Below, piece after piece: positions 35,345-45,158 of a stretch of 64,000 nucleotides of DNA. Origin of the DNA: Pseudomonas sp. ERMR1:02 (lineage in GTDB: Bacteria > Pseudomonadota > Gammaproteobacteria > Pseudomonadales > Pseudomonadaceae); NCBI RefSeq assembly GCF_002277815.1, contig NZ_NKJI01000009.1, forward strand, positions 164,503 through 228,502. The letters are read 5' to 3'. Below the pieces are notes generated by a model, which saw only the letters and a list, made by a program, of their open reading frames with translations, was not told the DNA's origin and searched no databases. A program made the position numbers and the translations under genes. Every line of letters begins with the position of its first letter. Positions within the stretch are counted from its first letter, which is position 1.

Positions 35345-36178
35345 ATGAGCACGTTGAAGTGGGTTCGTGGCGTTAATGGCACCTTGGGCTGGTTTGCTCC
35401 AAAACTGGTCGCAAGCAAAATGCGACTGGCGTTCATGACGCCGCGAGATTTTCCACCGCGTGACTGGGAAATGCCGCTCCTGGCCAAATCCGAACGGATC
35501 ACTTTGCGTTTCGGCCTCTCGGCGTTGCGTTGGGGGCAGGGGCCGACGGTGATGCTGATGCACGGCTGGGAAGGTCGGCCGACACAATTTGCCAGTCTCA
35601 TCACCGCGCTGGTCGATGCCGGTTACACCGTGGTAGCCCTTGATGGCCCGGCACACGGTCGCTCTCCCGGCACCGAGGCGAATGTAGCGTTGTTCGCCCG
35701 CGCCATGCTCGAAGCCGCCGCTGAATTGCCACCGTTGCAAGCCGTCATCGGTCACTCCATGGGTGGCGCCAGTGCCATGCTTGCCGTGCAATTGGGCTTG
35801 CGCACTGAAACCCTGGTCACCATCGCCGCGCCGGCGCGGATTCTCGGTGTATTGCGCGGTTTCGCCCATTATGTGGGATTGCCTCCGAAGGCCCGCTCCG
35901 CGTTCATTCGCCAGGTCGAGAAGGACGTTGGCATGCGTGCTGCCACGCTGGATGTCGCGCACTATCAACTCGACATGCCCGGCCTGATCGTTCATGCCGA
36001 GGACGACAAACAGGTTTCAGTCAAAGAGTCGCAGGCGATCCACGAAGCCTGGTTCGACAGCCGCCTGTTGCGCCTGGAAGAGGGCGGTCATCAGCGGGTG
36101 CTCGCTGATCCCCGGGTGATTGATGGCGTGTTATCACTGTTGGCCGGTCGCAGTCTGCAATCGCGCCAATCGGCCTGA
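35345..36178 (+). CDS. Alpha/beta hydrolase
   Basis: A 277-aa protein from ATG 35345 (GGAG upstream). VMLMHGWEGRPTQF is the oxyanion-hole HGW motif, and GHSMGGASAM is the nucleophile elbow with the catalytic serine. The acid/histidine end reads LIVHAEDDKQV and EEGGHQRVLADP. The substrate is unknown; fatty esters or a lactone are plausible given the neighbouring thioesterase. Probably in an operon with the TetR-type gene, which likely represses it. Confidence 0.87.
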   Translation: MSTLKWVRGVNGTLGWFAPKLVASKMRLAFMTPRDFPPRDWEMPLLAKSERITLRFGLSALRWGQGPTVMLMHGWEGRPTQFASLITALVDAGYTVVALDGPAHGRSPGTEANVALFARAMLEAAAELPPLQAVIGHSMGGASAMLAVQLGLRTETLVTIAAPARILGVLRGFAHYVGLPPKARSAFIRQVEKDVGMRAATLDVAHYQLDMPGLIVHAEDDKQVSVKESQAIHEAWFDSRLLRLEEGGHQRVLADPRVIDGVLSLLAGRSLQSRQSA

Positions 36179-36226
36179 GCATCCGGTACACTGCCCCGGT
36201 CGAAATAATCTGACCGGGAGTGGGGC

Positions 36227-36664
36227 ATGGGCTGGGATCGGGCAACGCCATTTATCATTGATCTGCAAGTGGGTGCCGAGGATATCGACGGGCTGGGGCA
36301 CGCCAATAACGCGGTGTACGTGACCTGGCTCGAACGTTGTGCATGGCGTCATTCCCAGCGCCTCGGCCTGGATCTGGTCGAATATCGTCGGCTGGACCGG
36401 GCGATGGCCGTTGTGCGGCACGAAATCGATTACCTGGCGGCCGCTTATGAAGGCGATGAGTTGCAATTGGCGACCTGGATTGTCGATTGGGACCAGCGCC
36501 TGAAAATGACCCGCCACTTCCAGTTGAAGCGCCCCAGCGATAATTCGACGTTGCTGCGTGCGCAAACCACCTTTGTCTGCATCGAGCTGTCCACGGGCAA
36601 GCCCAAGCGCATGCCGGCGGAGTTCATCGAGGGTTATGGCCCGGCATTACAACTCACGACCTGA
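36227..36664 (+). CDS. Acyl-CoA thioesterase (4HBT hotdog fold)
   Basis: A 145-aa protein with GGGAG upstream of ATG 36227. The YbgC/FadM-like start EDIDGLGHANNAVYVTWLER carries the catalytic-region motif (HANN-VY), followed by the long hotdog helix and strands IDYLAAAYEGDELQLATWIV. It should hydrolyse acyl-CoA thioesters. 48 bases after the hydrolase, same strand, probable operon. Confidence 0.87.
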   Translation: MGWDRATPFIIDLQVGAEDIDGLGHANNAVYVTWLERCAWRHSQRLGLDLVEYRRLDRAMAVVRHEIDYLAAAYEGDELQLATWIVDWDQRLKMTRHFQLKRPSDNSTLLRAQTTFVCIELSTGKPKRMPAEFIEGYGPALQLTT

Positions 36665-36670
36665 TCGCTA

Positions 36671-36741
36671 TCTTCGCGGGCAAGCCTCGCTCCTACAGGC
36701 CATCACCGATCCCTGTAGGAGCGAGGCTTGCCCGCGAAGGC
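36671..36741. repeat. REP inverted pair
   Basis: TTCGCGGGCAAGCCTCGCTCCTACAG and CTGTAGGAGCGAGGCTTGCCCGCGAA. Confidence 0.92.
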
Positions 36742-36834
36742 GCCCGCAAAATCGTCACCGCCCCGTCTGACGAAATACCTTCTACCCGCCGAAACCAGTA
36801 AACTGCCGCACGTTTTTCGTTGAGTGTGTTTTTC

Positions 36835-37794
36835 ATGCAAATTGCTTTGGCGCCCATGGAGGGGTTGGTCGACAACATCTTGCGCGACGTACTGACCCGT
36901 GTGGGCGGTATCGATTGGTGCGTGACCGAATTCATTCGGATCAACGATCAGCTGCTTACGCCTGCCTATTTCCACAAGTTCGGTCCTGAACTGCTGAACG
37001 GTGCCCGCACCGCATCCGGCGTGCCGCTGCGCGTGCAGTTGCTGGGATCGGATCCGGTTTGCCTGGCGGAAAACGCTGCGCTTGCCTGCGAGTTGGGTTC
37101 CGAGGTTATCGACCTGAACTTCGGCTGCCCGGCCAAGACCGTGAACAAGTCCCGTGGCGGCGCGGTGTTGCTCAAAGAGCCTGAGCTGCTGAACCAGATC
37201 GTCGAGCATGTCCGTCGCGCCGTTCCGGCGCACATTCCGGTGACCGCCAAAATGCGCCTGGGCTTCGACAGCCCTGACGGTTCGCTGGTGTGCGCCACGG
37301 CCCTGGCTGAAGGCGGCGCGGAACACATTGTGGTTCACGCGCGGACCAAGACCGACGGCTACAAACCGCCGGCGCATTGGGAGTGGATTCCGCGGGTGCA
37401 GGACGTGGTCAAGGTGCCGGTGTTTGCCAATGGCGATATCTGGAGTGTCGAAGACTGGCGCCGTTGCCGCGAGATCAGCGGCGTGGAGGACATCATGCTT
37501 GGCCGCGGCCTGGTTTCGCGTCCGGATCTGGCCCGGCAAATCGCTGCGGCGCGGGCCGGTGAAGAGGTCGTCGAGATGACTTGGGCCGAGTTGCTACCGC
37601 TGATTCAGGATTTCTGGCTGCAGGCCAAGGCGCAGATGACGCCACGCCAATCGCCGGGTCGCTTGAAGCAGTGGCTGGCGATGCTGACTCGCAATTATCC
37701 CGAGGCAGTAGAGCTGTTCACTGTCCTGCGTCGTGAGACGGAACTTGATCATGTTTCGCGTCTGCTGGGTCTGCAGGTGGCTGAAGCAGCCTGA
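36835..37794 (+). CDS. dusC: tRNA-dihydrouridine(16) synthase DusC
   Basis: A 319-aa FMN barrel. [20 protein letters not shown] is the DusC-type start, with the catalytic cysteine in [17 protein letters not shown]. Then come [10 protein letters not shown] and [20 protein letters not shown], the DusC substrate signature. It reduces U16 of tRNA. ATG 36835 has no strong ribosome-binding site, but no upstream in-frame start fits the family better. Length normal. Confidence 0.93.
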   Translation: MQIALAPMEGLVDNILRDVLTRVGGIDWCVTEFIRINDQLLTPAYFHKFGPELLNGARTASGVPLRVQLLGSDPVCLAENAALACELGSEVIDLNFGCPAKTVNKSRGGAVLLKEPELLNQIVEHVRRAVPAHIPVTAKMRLGFDSPDGSLVCATALAEGGAEHIVVHARTKTDGYKPPAHWEWIPRVQDVVKVPVFANGDIWSVEDWRRCREISGVEDIMLGRGLVSRPDLARQIAAARAGEEVVEMTWAELLPLIQDFWLQAKAQMTPRQSPGRLKQWLAMLTRNYPEAVELFTVLRRETELDHVSRLLGLQVAEAA

Positions 37795-37824
37795 AGTTTG
37801 ATGAAAAAAATCTGAAAATAATCT

Positions 37825-37852
37825 CTTGAAAAGCAATCAGCGGTCCCTATCT
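37825..37852 (+). promoter_or_regulatory. Sigma-32 heat-shock promoter
   Basis: CTTGAAA (37825-37831), 13 bases, CCCTATCT (37845-37852), close to the RpoH consensus. Confidence 0.82.
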
Positions 37853-37860
37853 AAGGGTTA

Positions 37861-37925
37861 CGCGATGCCGAATTCGGGTCGCGGAGACATAAACCTTGCT
37901 GATTGTTTTCAGGAGATTTTGAATC
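37861..37925 (+). ncRNA. ROSE-type RNA thermometer in the ibpA leader
   Basis: First hairpin CGCGA-TG-CCGAATTCGG-G-TCGCG (37861-37883). The second, CTTGCTGA-TTGTTT-TCAGGAG (37895-37915), pairs UUGCU with the AGGAG ribosome-binding site and leaves a bulged G, the hallmark of ROSE elements. Heat would melt it and free translation of the ATG at 37926. Confidence 0.85.
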
Positions 37926-38372
37926 ATGACTACTGCATTTTCCCTGGCACCACTGTTCCGTTCCTCTGTCGGTTTCGATCGCTTCAACGACCTGTTCGAA
38001 ACCGCCCTGCGCAACGAGCCAGGCAGCACCTACCCACCTTACAACGTCGAGAAACACGGTGACGATCAATACCGCATCGTCGTGGCGGCGGCCGGTTTCC
38101 AGGAGGAAGACCTGGAGCTGCAAGTGGAGAAGGGGGTGCTGACCATCAGTGGCGGCAAACGTGATGCCAGCGAAGGCGTGACCTTCCTGCATCAAGGCAT
38201 CGCCCAGCGAGCCTTCAAACTGTCCTTCCGTCTGGCAGACCATATCGAAATCAAGGCCGCCGGTCTCAGCAACGGTCTGTTGAGCATCGACCTGCTGCGA
38301 GTGATCCCGGAAGAGGCGAAAGCCAAGCGCATCCCGATCAACGGGACGCAAAAGCCGGCTTTGCAACACTAA
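37926..38372 (+). CDS. ibpA: Small heat-shock protein Hsp20 (IbpA type)
   Basis: A 148-aa alpha-crystallin-domain chaperone. FDRFNDLFETALRNEPGSTY, then PPYNVEKHGDDQYRIVVAAA and GFQEEDLELQVEKGVLTISG, the core of the crystallin domain. LSNGLLSIDLLRVIPEE has a V/L-rich tail, in place of the usual I-x-I. It holds unfolding proteins on aggregates for DnaK/ClpB. Control is double: a sigma-32 promoter and a ROSE thermometer. The terminator follows. Confidence 0.95.
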   Translation: MTTAFSLAPLFRSSVGFDRFNDLFETALRNEPGSTYPPYNVEKHGDDQYRIVVAAAGFQEEDLELQVEKGVLTISGGKRDASEGVTFLHQGIAQRAFKLSFRLADHIEIKAAGLSNGLLSIDLLRVIPEEAKAKRIPINGTQKPALQH

Positions 38373-38383
38373 GTCAGAGCATC

Positions 38384-38412
38384 AAGAAGGGCGCCATTGG
38401 CGCCCTTTTTTT
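38384..38412 (+). terminator. Intrinsic terminator of ibpA
   Basis: AAGGGCGCCATTGGCGCCCTTTTTTT. Confidence 0.92.
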
Positions 38413-38457
38413 GCGCCTCGGGTTTACATCAGGAAAGCACGCAATTGGAGGTAGACC

Positions 38458-38548
38458 TGTAGGAGCCGGCTTGCTGGCGATAGCGGTTCGTCAGGCGACA
38501 GGGTTGTCGACTGTTGCTCCCTCATCGCCAGCAAGCCGGCTCCTACAG
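38458..38548. repeat. REP inverted pair
   Basis: CTGTAGGAGCCGGCTTGCTGGCGA and TCGCCAGCAAGCCGGCTCCTACAG, the CTGGCGA class served by RAYTs. Confidence 0.92.
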
Positions 38549-38560
38549 CGATTGTGTTCA

Positions 38561-41500
38561 TTACCTCAGCAGCTTTTGAAACTCCTCCACTGGCAACGGC
38601 TTACTGTGCAAATACCCCTGATAGAAGTGACAACCAAGCCCTTGCAGGAACTCCAGCTGCTCCGGCGTCTCCACGCCTTCGGCAATCACTTTCAATTCCA
38701 GGCTGCGGGCCATGGCGACGATGGCGCGGATGATCTCGGCGTCGTTGGGGTCGGTGGTAGCGTCGCGAATGAACGACTGGTCGATTTTCAGGGTGTCGAC
38801 CGGCAGGCGCTTGAGGTAGGTGAGCGATGAGTAACCGGTGCCGAAGTCGTCCATGGCAAAGCTCACGCCGAGCTTTTTCAGGCGGCGCATTTTGCTGATG
38901 GTGTCCTCCAGGTTCTGAATGACAATACCTTCGGTGATTTCCAGCTTGAGCATCGAGCAAGGCAAGCCGTAGCGGGCGAGGCTTTCTTCGATGAGCTCGA
39001 CAAAATCATTCTGGCGAAATTGCCGCGGGCTGATGTTCACGCACAGGCTGAAATCCAGCGGGTCCACCAGGCCATTGGCAATCAGGTGCCTGAAGGCCTG
39101 GCAGGCTTCGTCGACGATCCAGGTGCCAACCTCCAGTATCAAGCCGCTGTCTTCCAGCACCTTGATGAACTCGGTGGGCGATTGCGTGCCGAGTTCCGGA
39201 TGATTCCAGCGCACCAGCGCTTCGGCGCCGACGATGCGGTTATTTCGGGCGTCGAGTTGGGGTTGGTAGTGCACGCGAAACTCACCCCGGGAGAGCGCCA
39301 GACGCAGATCGGTCTCCATGCGCAGGCGCTCGCTTGCGGCCTTCTGCATGGTGTTGTGATACATCTGCGCGGTGTTGCGCCCCGAATCCTTGGCGCGATA
39401 CAGCGCGATGTCGGCGCGCTTGAGCAGGTCGGTCGGCGTGGAGCCGTGATCGGGAATCAACGCGATACCGATACTCGGCGTCACTTGCAGGCGCTGCCCG
39501 TCGAGAAACATCGGCTCGGACAGCAGTTCGCGCAAGGTGTCGGCCAACTCACTCACCTGGAGACTGACGTCGTTGCGTGAACCTTCAAGGCCGCTGAGCA
39601 GCACCACGAATTCGTCACCGCCCAGGCGCGCGACGGTGTCTTCCATGCGCACGCTGGCCTCTAGGCGCGCGGTGATGATTTTCAGTACCGTATCGCCGAC
39701 GGGATGGCCGAGCGAGTCGTTGATGTGCTTGAAGTGGTCGAGATCGAGAAACATCAACGCGCCGCGCAAGTTGTGGCGCTTGAGCAGGGCAATCTGCTGG
39801 CTCAGGCGATCCATCAGCAGTGCGCGGTTAGGCAGGTTGGTCAGCGGATCGTGGTAGGCCAGGTGGCGGATCTGCGCCTCGGCGTTTTTCAGCAGGCTGA
39901 CGTCCCGCGCGGTCAGTAGCAGGCACGCGGTTTCGTTGAGGGTAATCGGCTCCACCGAGACTTCGACGGTCAGCAACTCGCCGCGCTTGTTGCGCCCGAG
40001 CATTTCCTGATGATGAACACGGCCCTTGATCTGCAGTTCGGCTAGCAACGCCGAGCGTTGTTTCTCTTCGGCCCAGATCCCGAGCTGATACACCGTGCGA
40101 CCGATCACTTCATCGGCGCGATAACCGGTCAGGCGGCAAAAGCCGTCGTTGACCTCCAGATAGCGTCCGGTGTCGCGTTCGGTGATGGTGATGGCGTCGG
40201 GGCTGGAGTGGAACGCCTTGGCGAACTTTTCTTCGCTGGCCTTGAGTGCCGCTTCCGAACGTTGCTGCTGGGTAATGTCGCGCAAGGTGGTGACGATGCA
40301 CGGCTGGTCGCCGACGCTGATCTGGCGACTGGATATCACGCAGGTCAGAAATTGCCCGTCCTTGTGCTGGACAATGATCGCCACATTGTTCAGCGCTTGT
40401 TCGCGTATTACCTGTTCGATCCGCTGCAGGCTTTTCGCCGAGGCGTCCCACAGACCGATTTCATCGGCGCTGCGACCGATTACGTCCCAAGTGGTCCAGC
40501 CGAAGGTCTGGGTGAAACTGGAATTGATCTCGATGAACTGCCCGGTGTCCTGGCGGGTCACACAGATCGGGTCCGGGCTGACCTGGAACAGGGTGGCGAA
40601 TTTCTCTTCGGAGGCCACCAGCTGTTGCTCGCGCTCGACCTGATCGGTGATATCGAGCAGGGTGCCAGCCATGCGCAGCGGCACGCCGTTTTCATCGCGA
40701 TAGAGCCGGGCACGGCTTTCCAGGTAGCGCGAGCTGCCGTCGGGCAGTTGTACGCGATAAGTCAGCTGGTAGTTGCCGGCCGGGCCTTCGCGCAGGCTGC
40801 GATAGGCGTCGCGCATGGTGTCGCGTTCATCGCCGGGCACACCTTCGAAAAACTCTTCGAAGGATTCATGGAAAGGTTTGGCCTCCATTCCGTGCAGCTG
40901 GGCGGCGCGGGCCGAGCCGTAGAGCATGCCGCTGGGAATGTGCCAGTCCCAGGTGCCCAGTTGCGCCGAATCGAGGGCCAGATCGAGGCGTTCCTGGCTG
41001 TCTCTCAATGCGTGCTCGGCGGCTTTGCGCTCGGTGGTGTCGAGGAACGTGCTGAGCAGATAGGGCTGACCTTCGAGTTCGACCTTTTGCGCACTAAGGA
41101 TGCCGTCGTGGATCTGGCCGTTGCTGGCGCGAAACTGCACCTCCATGCTGGTCAACTCGCCTTTGGCCTTGGTGGCCTTGACCAGTTCCGCCCGTTGTTC
41201 GGGGTGTACCCACAGCCCCAGTTCCAAAGTGGTGCGACCAATCGCGTCCTGCACCGGCCAGCCGAAAAGGCTTTCGAAATACTGGTTGGCTTCAGTGATC
41301 AGACCGTCTTCCTGACGGGTCAGCAGGACCATGTTCGGGCACAAATGAAACAGCGTGGCGAAGCGCTTTTCCGAGCTGCTCAACGCCTGTTCGCGCTGGC
41401 GTTGGTGGGTAATTTCGCGGATCACACCGATCATCCGTGGCCGACCGTGTTTGTCCGGCAGCAGGCTACCGTTGATTTCCAGCCAATGCAGGCTGCCGTC

Positions 41501-41845
41501 GGGCCAGCGAATGCGGTGGTGCATCGCTTGCTCCAGCGGTGCGCCGGCGATCACCGCGTGGAAGGCGCGCACGGTTTTTGCCCGGTCTTCGGGGGGCAGC
41601 AAGTCGAGGTATTCCAGATCGGCAGGCAACGGTTGCCGCGGATCGAAGCCGAACAGCGCCTGCGTACCCCGCGACCAACTGATCTGCCCGCGCTCGATGT
41701 CCCAATACCAGGCGCCCAGACGCGCGCCGTTCAGGGCGGCCAACAATTGTGGGGCACTTTCCCAACTCTGTTCGGAACGCTTGGGGTCAAGTGCCTGAAT
41801 ACGCGGCATCGGCGGAATACGGTCAACAGATTTCGGCATTGGCAA
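38561..41845 (-). CDS. Multi-PAS GGDEF-EAL c-di-GMP protein
   Basis: A 1094-aa cytoplasmic protein without membrane helices. Five PAS-like modules (about 30-150, 160-275, 285-405, 410-530, 535-655), several with PAC tails (LLSTFLDTTERKAAEHAL, MAGTLLDITDQVEREQQL). The GGDEF domain has YHDPLTNLPNRALLMDRLSQ, an I-site RMED and the A-site LGGDEF, so the cyclase site is intact. The EAL domain has GAEALVRWNHPE, VNISPRQFRQ, LEITEGIVIQ and AMDDFGTGYSSL, with KVIAEGVETPEQ later, so it should also be active. Likely a sensor that both makes and degrades c-di-GMP, the PAS input unknown. Confidence 0.93.
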   Translation of the reverse strand: MPMPKSVDRIPPMPRIQALDPKRSEQSWESAPQLLAALNGARLGAWYWDIERGQISWSRGTQALFGFDPRQPLPADLEYLDLLPPEDRAKTVRAFHAVIAGAPLEQAMHHRIRWPDGSLHWLEINGSLLPDKHGRPRMIGVIREITHQRQREQALSSSEKRFATLFHLCPNMVLLTRQEDGLITEANQYFESLFGWPVQDAIGRTTLELGLWVHPEQRAELVKATKAKGELTSMEVQFRASNGQIHDGILSAQKVELEGQPYLLSTFLDTTERKAAEHALRDSQERLDLALDSAQLGTWDWHIPSGMLYGSARAAQLHGMEAKPFHESFEEFFEGVPGDERDTMRDAYRSLREGPAGNYQLTYRVQLPDGSSRYLESRARLYRDENGVPLRMAGTLLDITDQVEREQQLVASEEKFATLFQVSPDPICVTRQDTGQFIEINSSFTQTFGWTTWDVIGRSADEIGLWDASAKSLQRIEQVIREQALNNVAIIVQHKDGQFLTCVISSRQISVGDQPCIVTTLRDITQQQRSEAALKASEEKFAKAFHSSPDAITITERDTGRYLEVNDGFCRLTGYRADEVIGRTVYQLGIWAEEKQRSALLAELQIKGRVHHQEMLGRNKRGELLTVEVSVEPITLNETACLLLTARDVSLLKNAEAQIRHLAYHDPLTNLPNRALLMDRLSQQIALLKRHNLRGALMFLDLDHFKHINDSLGHPVGDTVLKIITARLEASVRMEDTVARLGGDEFVVLLSGLEGSRNDVSLQVSELADTLRELLSEPMFLDGQRLQVTPSIGIALIPDHGSTPTDLLKRADIALYRAKDSGRNTAQMYHNTMQKAASERLRMETDLRLALSRGEFRVHYQPQLDARNNRIVGAEALVRWNHPELGTQSPTEFIKVLEDSGLILEVGTWIVDEACQAFRHLIANGLVDPLDFSLCVNISPRQFRQNDFVELIEESLARYGLPCSMLKLEITEGIVIQNLEDTISKMRRLKKLGVSFAMDDFGTGYSSLTYLKRLPVDTLKIDQSFIRDATTDPNDAEIIRAIVAMARSLELKVIAEGVETPEQLEFLQGLGCHFYQGYLHSKPLPVEEFQKLLR

Positions 41846-41905
41846 GCCTTAGGCTGAATTAAGCATTTGGCGCAGGATTTCGCGGCTCTATAGGAGTAGC
41901 ACAAG

Positions 41906-42796
41906 TTAGCCTTGAGTCCCTGGCAGATCGATTTGAGCATCCAGCAAGGCCATGAAGGCCCGCGCGGCATTCGACAGCGTCCGTTCTGTGTGCAGGATAT
42001 AGCCTAGCTGGCGAGAGAGTTGTATGCCCGGCAAGGGTATTCGTGCAACTTGTTCATCGAGCATGGTGCGCGGCAAGACGCTCCAGGCCAGGCCAATCGA
42101 CACCATCATCTTGATGGTTTCCAGATAGTTGGTGCTCATGGCGATGTTCGGCGTCAGGCCCTGGGCTTCGAACAGGCGCTGGACGATATGGTGGGTGAAG
42201 GTGTTGCCGCCGGGAAATACCGCCGGATGTCGTGCGATGTCCGCCAGGCTGACCCTGCCGTTGTTGATCAGTGAGTGCTCGGGGGCGACCACGAAGTCTA
42301 GCGGGTCGTCCCACACCGGCGTGGCCTTGACCAGTGCGTGGGGCTCCGGCGCCAGGGTGATGACCGCCAATTCCGCACGGCCATGCAGGATTTCCTCGTA
42401 GGCCACTTCAGAATCGAGAAATTGAATGTCCAGCGCGACGTCAGGGTAGCGTCGGGTGTACTCCCTTAATAAAGGTGGTAAACGGTGCAGGCCGATGTGG
42501 TGACTGGTGGCGAGGGTCAGACGACCGGTCACTTCACCCGTGAGGTTGGTCAAGGCGCGGCGCGTATCATCGAGGACGTTCAGAATCTGGTAGGCACGGG
42601 GCAGCAGGGCGCGGCCGGCCTCGGTCAGGCCGACTTCACGGCCCAGCCGATCGAACAACCGCACCTTCAATTGCTGTTCCAGCCCGGCGATGCGTTTACT
42701 GATGGCCGGTTGGGTCAGATGCAGCCGCTCGCCCGCGCCAGAGAAGCTTCCCGTCTCGGCGATGGCAATAAAGGCATTGAGATTGGCCAGGTCCAT
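41906..42796 (-). CDS. LysR-family regulator divergent to leuC
   Basis: A 296-aa protein from ATG 42796 (MDLANLNAFIAIAETGSFSG). The upstream ATG 42826 would add residues not seen in LysR proteins. HTH residues 17-40: GAGERLHLTQPAISKRIAGLEQQL. The type 2 periplasmic-binding effector domain follows (about 90-290). It is divergent from leuC with 148 bases between, so it probably activates leuCD, as LysR-type regulators beside leucine genes do. The effector, perhaps isopropylmalate, is inference. Confidence 0.9.
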   Translation of the reverse strand: MDLANLNAFIAIAETGSFSGAGERLHLTQPAISKRIAGLEQQLKVRLFDRLGREVGLTEAGRALLPRAYQILNVLDDTRRALTNLTGEVTGRLTLATSHHIGLHRLPPLLREYTRRYPDVALDIQFLDSEVAYEEILHGRAELAVITLAPEPHALVKATPVWDDPLDFVVAPEHSLINNGRVSLADIARHPAVFPGGNTFTHHIVQRLFEAQGLTPNIAMSTNYLETIKMMVSIGLAWSVLPRTMLDEQVARIPLPGIQLSRQLGYILHTERTLSNAARAFMALLDAQIDLPGTQG

Positions 42797-42944
42797 GGAT
42801 GTATTCCAGTTGGTTATCCAAAGCATGAAAAATATGAATTTGAGTTATTTAATGTAACCCCATAGGATCAGCCTCACAAGCCAAAGGGTTATTGAAGACT
42901 TCGAAACCCGGGGCATAGAAACAAGCTGATGAGGAAACCGTCTG
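42797..42944. promoter_or_regulatory. Shared LysR/leuC control region
   Basis: 148 bases between divergent starts with an AT-rich core (GAAAAATATGAATTTGAGTT) that suits LysR T-N11-A sites and overlapping promoters. I cannot assign one operator with confidence. Confidence 0.5.
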
Positions 42945-44375
42945 ATGGCCGGCAAAACGCTCTACGACAAGCTCTGGGATTCGCATTTGGTCAAGCAGCG
43001 CGACGATGGCTCTGCGCTGATCTACATCGATCGTCACATCATCCATGAAGTGACCTCGCCGCAAGCCTTCGAAGGCTTGCGTCTGGCCGGGCGCAAGCCT
43101 TGGCGCATCGATGCCAACATCGCGACCCCGGACCACAACGTTCCGACAACTCCAGAGCGCAAGGGCGGCATCGAAGCCATTGCCGATGAGGTCTCGCGTT
43201 TGCAGGTCCAGACTCTCGACGATAACTGTGACGAATACGGCATCGTCGAATTCAAGATGAATGACGTCCGCCAAGGCATCGTTCACGTCATCGGCCCGGA
43301 GCAGGGTGCCACCTTGCCGGGTATGACCGTGGTCTGCGGCGACTCCCATACCTCGACCCACGGCGCGTTCGGTGCCCTGGCTCACGGTATCGGCACTTCC
43401 GAGGTCGAGCACGTGCTCGCCACCCAGTGCCTGGTCGCCAAGAAAATGAAAAACATGCTGGTGTCGGTGGAAGGCAAACTGCCATTCGGCGTCACCGCCA
43501 AGGACATCGTCCTCGCCGTGATCGGCAAGATCGGCACCGCCGGCGGTAACGGCCACGCCATCGAATTCGCCGGCAGCGCGATTCGCGACCTGTCCGTCGA
43601 AGGGCGCATGACCATCTGCAACATGTCCATCGAGGCCGGCGCTCGCGTAGGTCTGGTGGCCACCGACGAAAAAACCGTGGCTTACGTGAAGGGCCGTCCA
43701 TTCGCCCCGAAAGGCGCGGAATGGGATTTGGCCGTTGAAGCCTGGAAAGACCTGGTGTCCGACGTCGATGCGAAGTTCGACACCATCGTCGAGCTCGATG
43801 CTACTCAAATCAAGCCGCAAGTCAGCTGGGGCACCTCGCCCGAGATGGTGTTGGCTGTCGATCAGAACGTGCCGGATCCTGCGAAGGAAATGGACCTGGT
43901 CAAGCGCGGTTCCATCGAGCGCGCCTTGAAATACATGGGTTTGACCGCCAATCAGGCGATCACCGATATTCAGCTGGACCGTGTGTTTATCGGCTCCTGC
44001 ACCAACTCGCGGATCGAAGACCTGCGCGCTGCGGCAGTGATCGCTAAGGGCCGCAAAGTGGCGTCGACCATCAAGCAGGCCATCGTGGTGCCGGGCTCGG
44101 GCCTGGTGAAGGCACAGGCTGAATCGGAAGGCCTGGACAAGATTTTCCTCGAAGCCGGTTTCGAATGGCGTGAGCCGGGTTGCTCGATGTGCCTGGCGAT
44201 GAACCCGGACCGTTTGGAGTCCGGCGAGCATTGCGCCTCGACTTCCAACCGCAACTTCGAAGGCCGTCAGGGCGCCGGTGGCCGTACCCACCTCGTCAGC
44301 CCGGCCATGGCCGCGGCCGCCGCTGTGAACGGTCGTTTCATCGACGTCCGTGAATTGATCCAGGGAGCGCAGTAA
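42945..44375 (+). CDS. leuC: 3-isopropylmalate dehydratase large subunit
   Basis: A 476-aa aconitase-fold protein, GAGGA before ATG 42945. Motifs: [60 protein letters not shown] with the first 4Fe-4S cysteine, and [14 protein letters not shown] with the other two. With LeuD it isomerises 2- to 3-isopropylmalate. leuD begins 2 bases after its stop. Confidence 0.98.
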   Translation: MAGKTLYDKLWDSHLVKQRDDGSALIYIDRHIIHEVTSPQAFEGLRLAGRKPWRIDANIATPDHNVPTTPERKGGIEAIADEVSRLQVQTLDDNCDEYGIVEFKMNDVRQGIVHVIGPEQGATLPGMTVVCGDSHTSTHGAFGALAHGIGTSEVEHVLATQCLVAKKMKNMLVSVEGKLPFGVTAKDIVLAVIGKIGTAGGNGHAIEFAGSAIRDLSVEGRMTICNMSIEAGARVGLVATDEKTVAYVKGRPFAPKGAEWDLAVEAWKDLVSDVDAKFDTIVELDATQIKPQVSWGTSPEMVLAVDQNVPDPAKEMDLVKRGSIERALKYMGLTANQAITDIQLDRVFIGSCTNSRIEDLRAAAVIAKGRKVASTIKQAIVVPGSGLVKAQAESEGLDKIFLEAGFEWREPGCSMCLAMNPDRLESGEHCASTSNRNFEGRQGAGGRTHLVSPAMAAAAAVNGRFIDVRELIQGAQ

Positions 44376-44377
44376 AA

Positions 44378-45022
44378 ATGAGAGCATTTACCCAACATAC
44401 TGGACTTGTCGCGCCTCTGGATCGTGCCAACGTCGACACCGACCAGATCATCCCGAAACAGTTTTTGAAGTCGATCAAGCGCACGGGTTTCGGCCCGAAC
44501 CTGTTCGATGAGTGGCGCTACCTGGATGTCGGCCAGCCTTACCAGGACAACTCCAAGCGCCCGCTGAACAAGGACTTCGTCCTCAACGCCGAGCGTTATC
44601 AAGGCGCCAGCGTGCTGCTGGCCAGAGAAAACTTCGGTTGCGGTTCCAGCCGCGAGCACGCGCCGTGGGCGCTGGAAGAATACGGTTTTCGCAGCATCAT
44701 CGCGCCGAGCTACGCCGACATCTTCTTTAACAACAGCTTCAAGAACGGCTTGCTGCCGATCATCTTGAGCGACGCAGAAGTCGATGAATTGTTCAAGCAG
44801 GTCGAGGCCGATCCGGGTTATCAGTTGCAGATCGACCTGCAAGCCCAGACTGTGACCCGTCCGGATGGCAAGGTGCTGAGCTTCGAAATCGACGCGTTCC
44901 GCAAACACTGTTTGCTCAATGGTCTGGACGATATCGGCCTGACGTTGCAGGACCACGAGGCAATTGCGAGGTTTGAAGGCAAGCACCGTGCGAGCCAGCC
45001 ATGGTTGTTTCGCGACGCTTGA
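44378..45022 (+). CDS. leuD: 3-isopropylmalate dehydratase small subunit
   Basis: A 214-aa swivelling domain of the LeuCD isomerase: [38 protein letters not shown], then [20 protein letters not shown]. Length normal. Translationally close to leuC; a REP pair follows. Confidence 0.98.
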   Translation: MRAFTQHTGLVAPLDRANVDTDQIIPKQFLKSIKRTGFGPNLFDEWRYLDVGQPYQDNSKRPLNKDFVLNAERYQGASVLLARENFGCGSSREHAPWALEEYGFRSIIAPSYADIFFNNSFKNGLLPIILSDAEVDELFKQVEADPGYQLQIDLQAQTVTRPDGKVLSFEIDAFRKHCLLNGLDDIGLTLQDHEAIARFEGKHRASQPWLFRDA

Positions 45023-45044
45023 TTTTGCATAAGACGTGATGACG

Positions 45045-45115
45045 CTTTCGCTGGCAAGCCAGCTCCTACAGTTGAAACCTATTTCCCTGTAGGAGCTGGC
45101 TTGCCAGCGAAGAGG
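45045..45115. repeat. REP inverted pair
   Basis: TTTCGCTGGCAAGCCAGCTCCTACAG and CTGTAGGAGCTGGCTTGCCAGCGAA between leuD and the methyltransferase gene. Confidence 0.92.
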
Positions 45116-45158
45116 CCCGGACAAACACCGCAAGACTAACCCCCAAAAGGAAGTCCCC

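Noticed and set aside
40058..41857. 599-aa plus-strand frame
   Set aside because: Opposite the PAS-GGDEF-EAL gene, no motifs of its own.
42849..44387. 512-aa minus-strand frame
   Set aside because: Opposite leuC with its complete Fe-S motifs.
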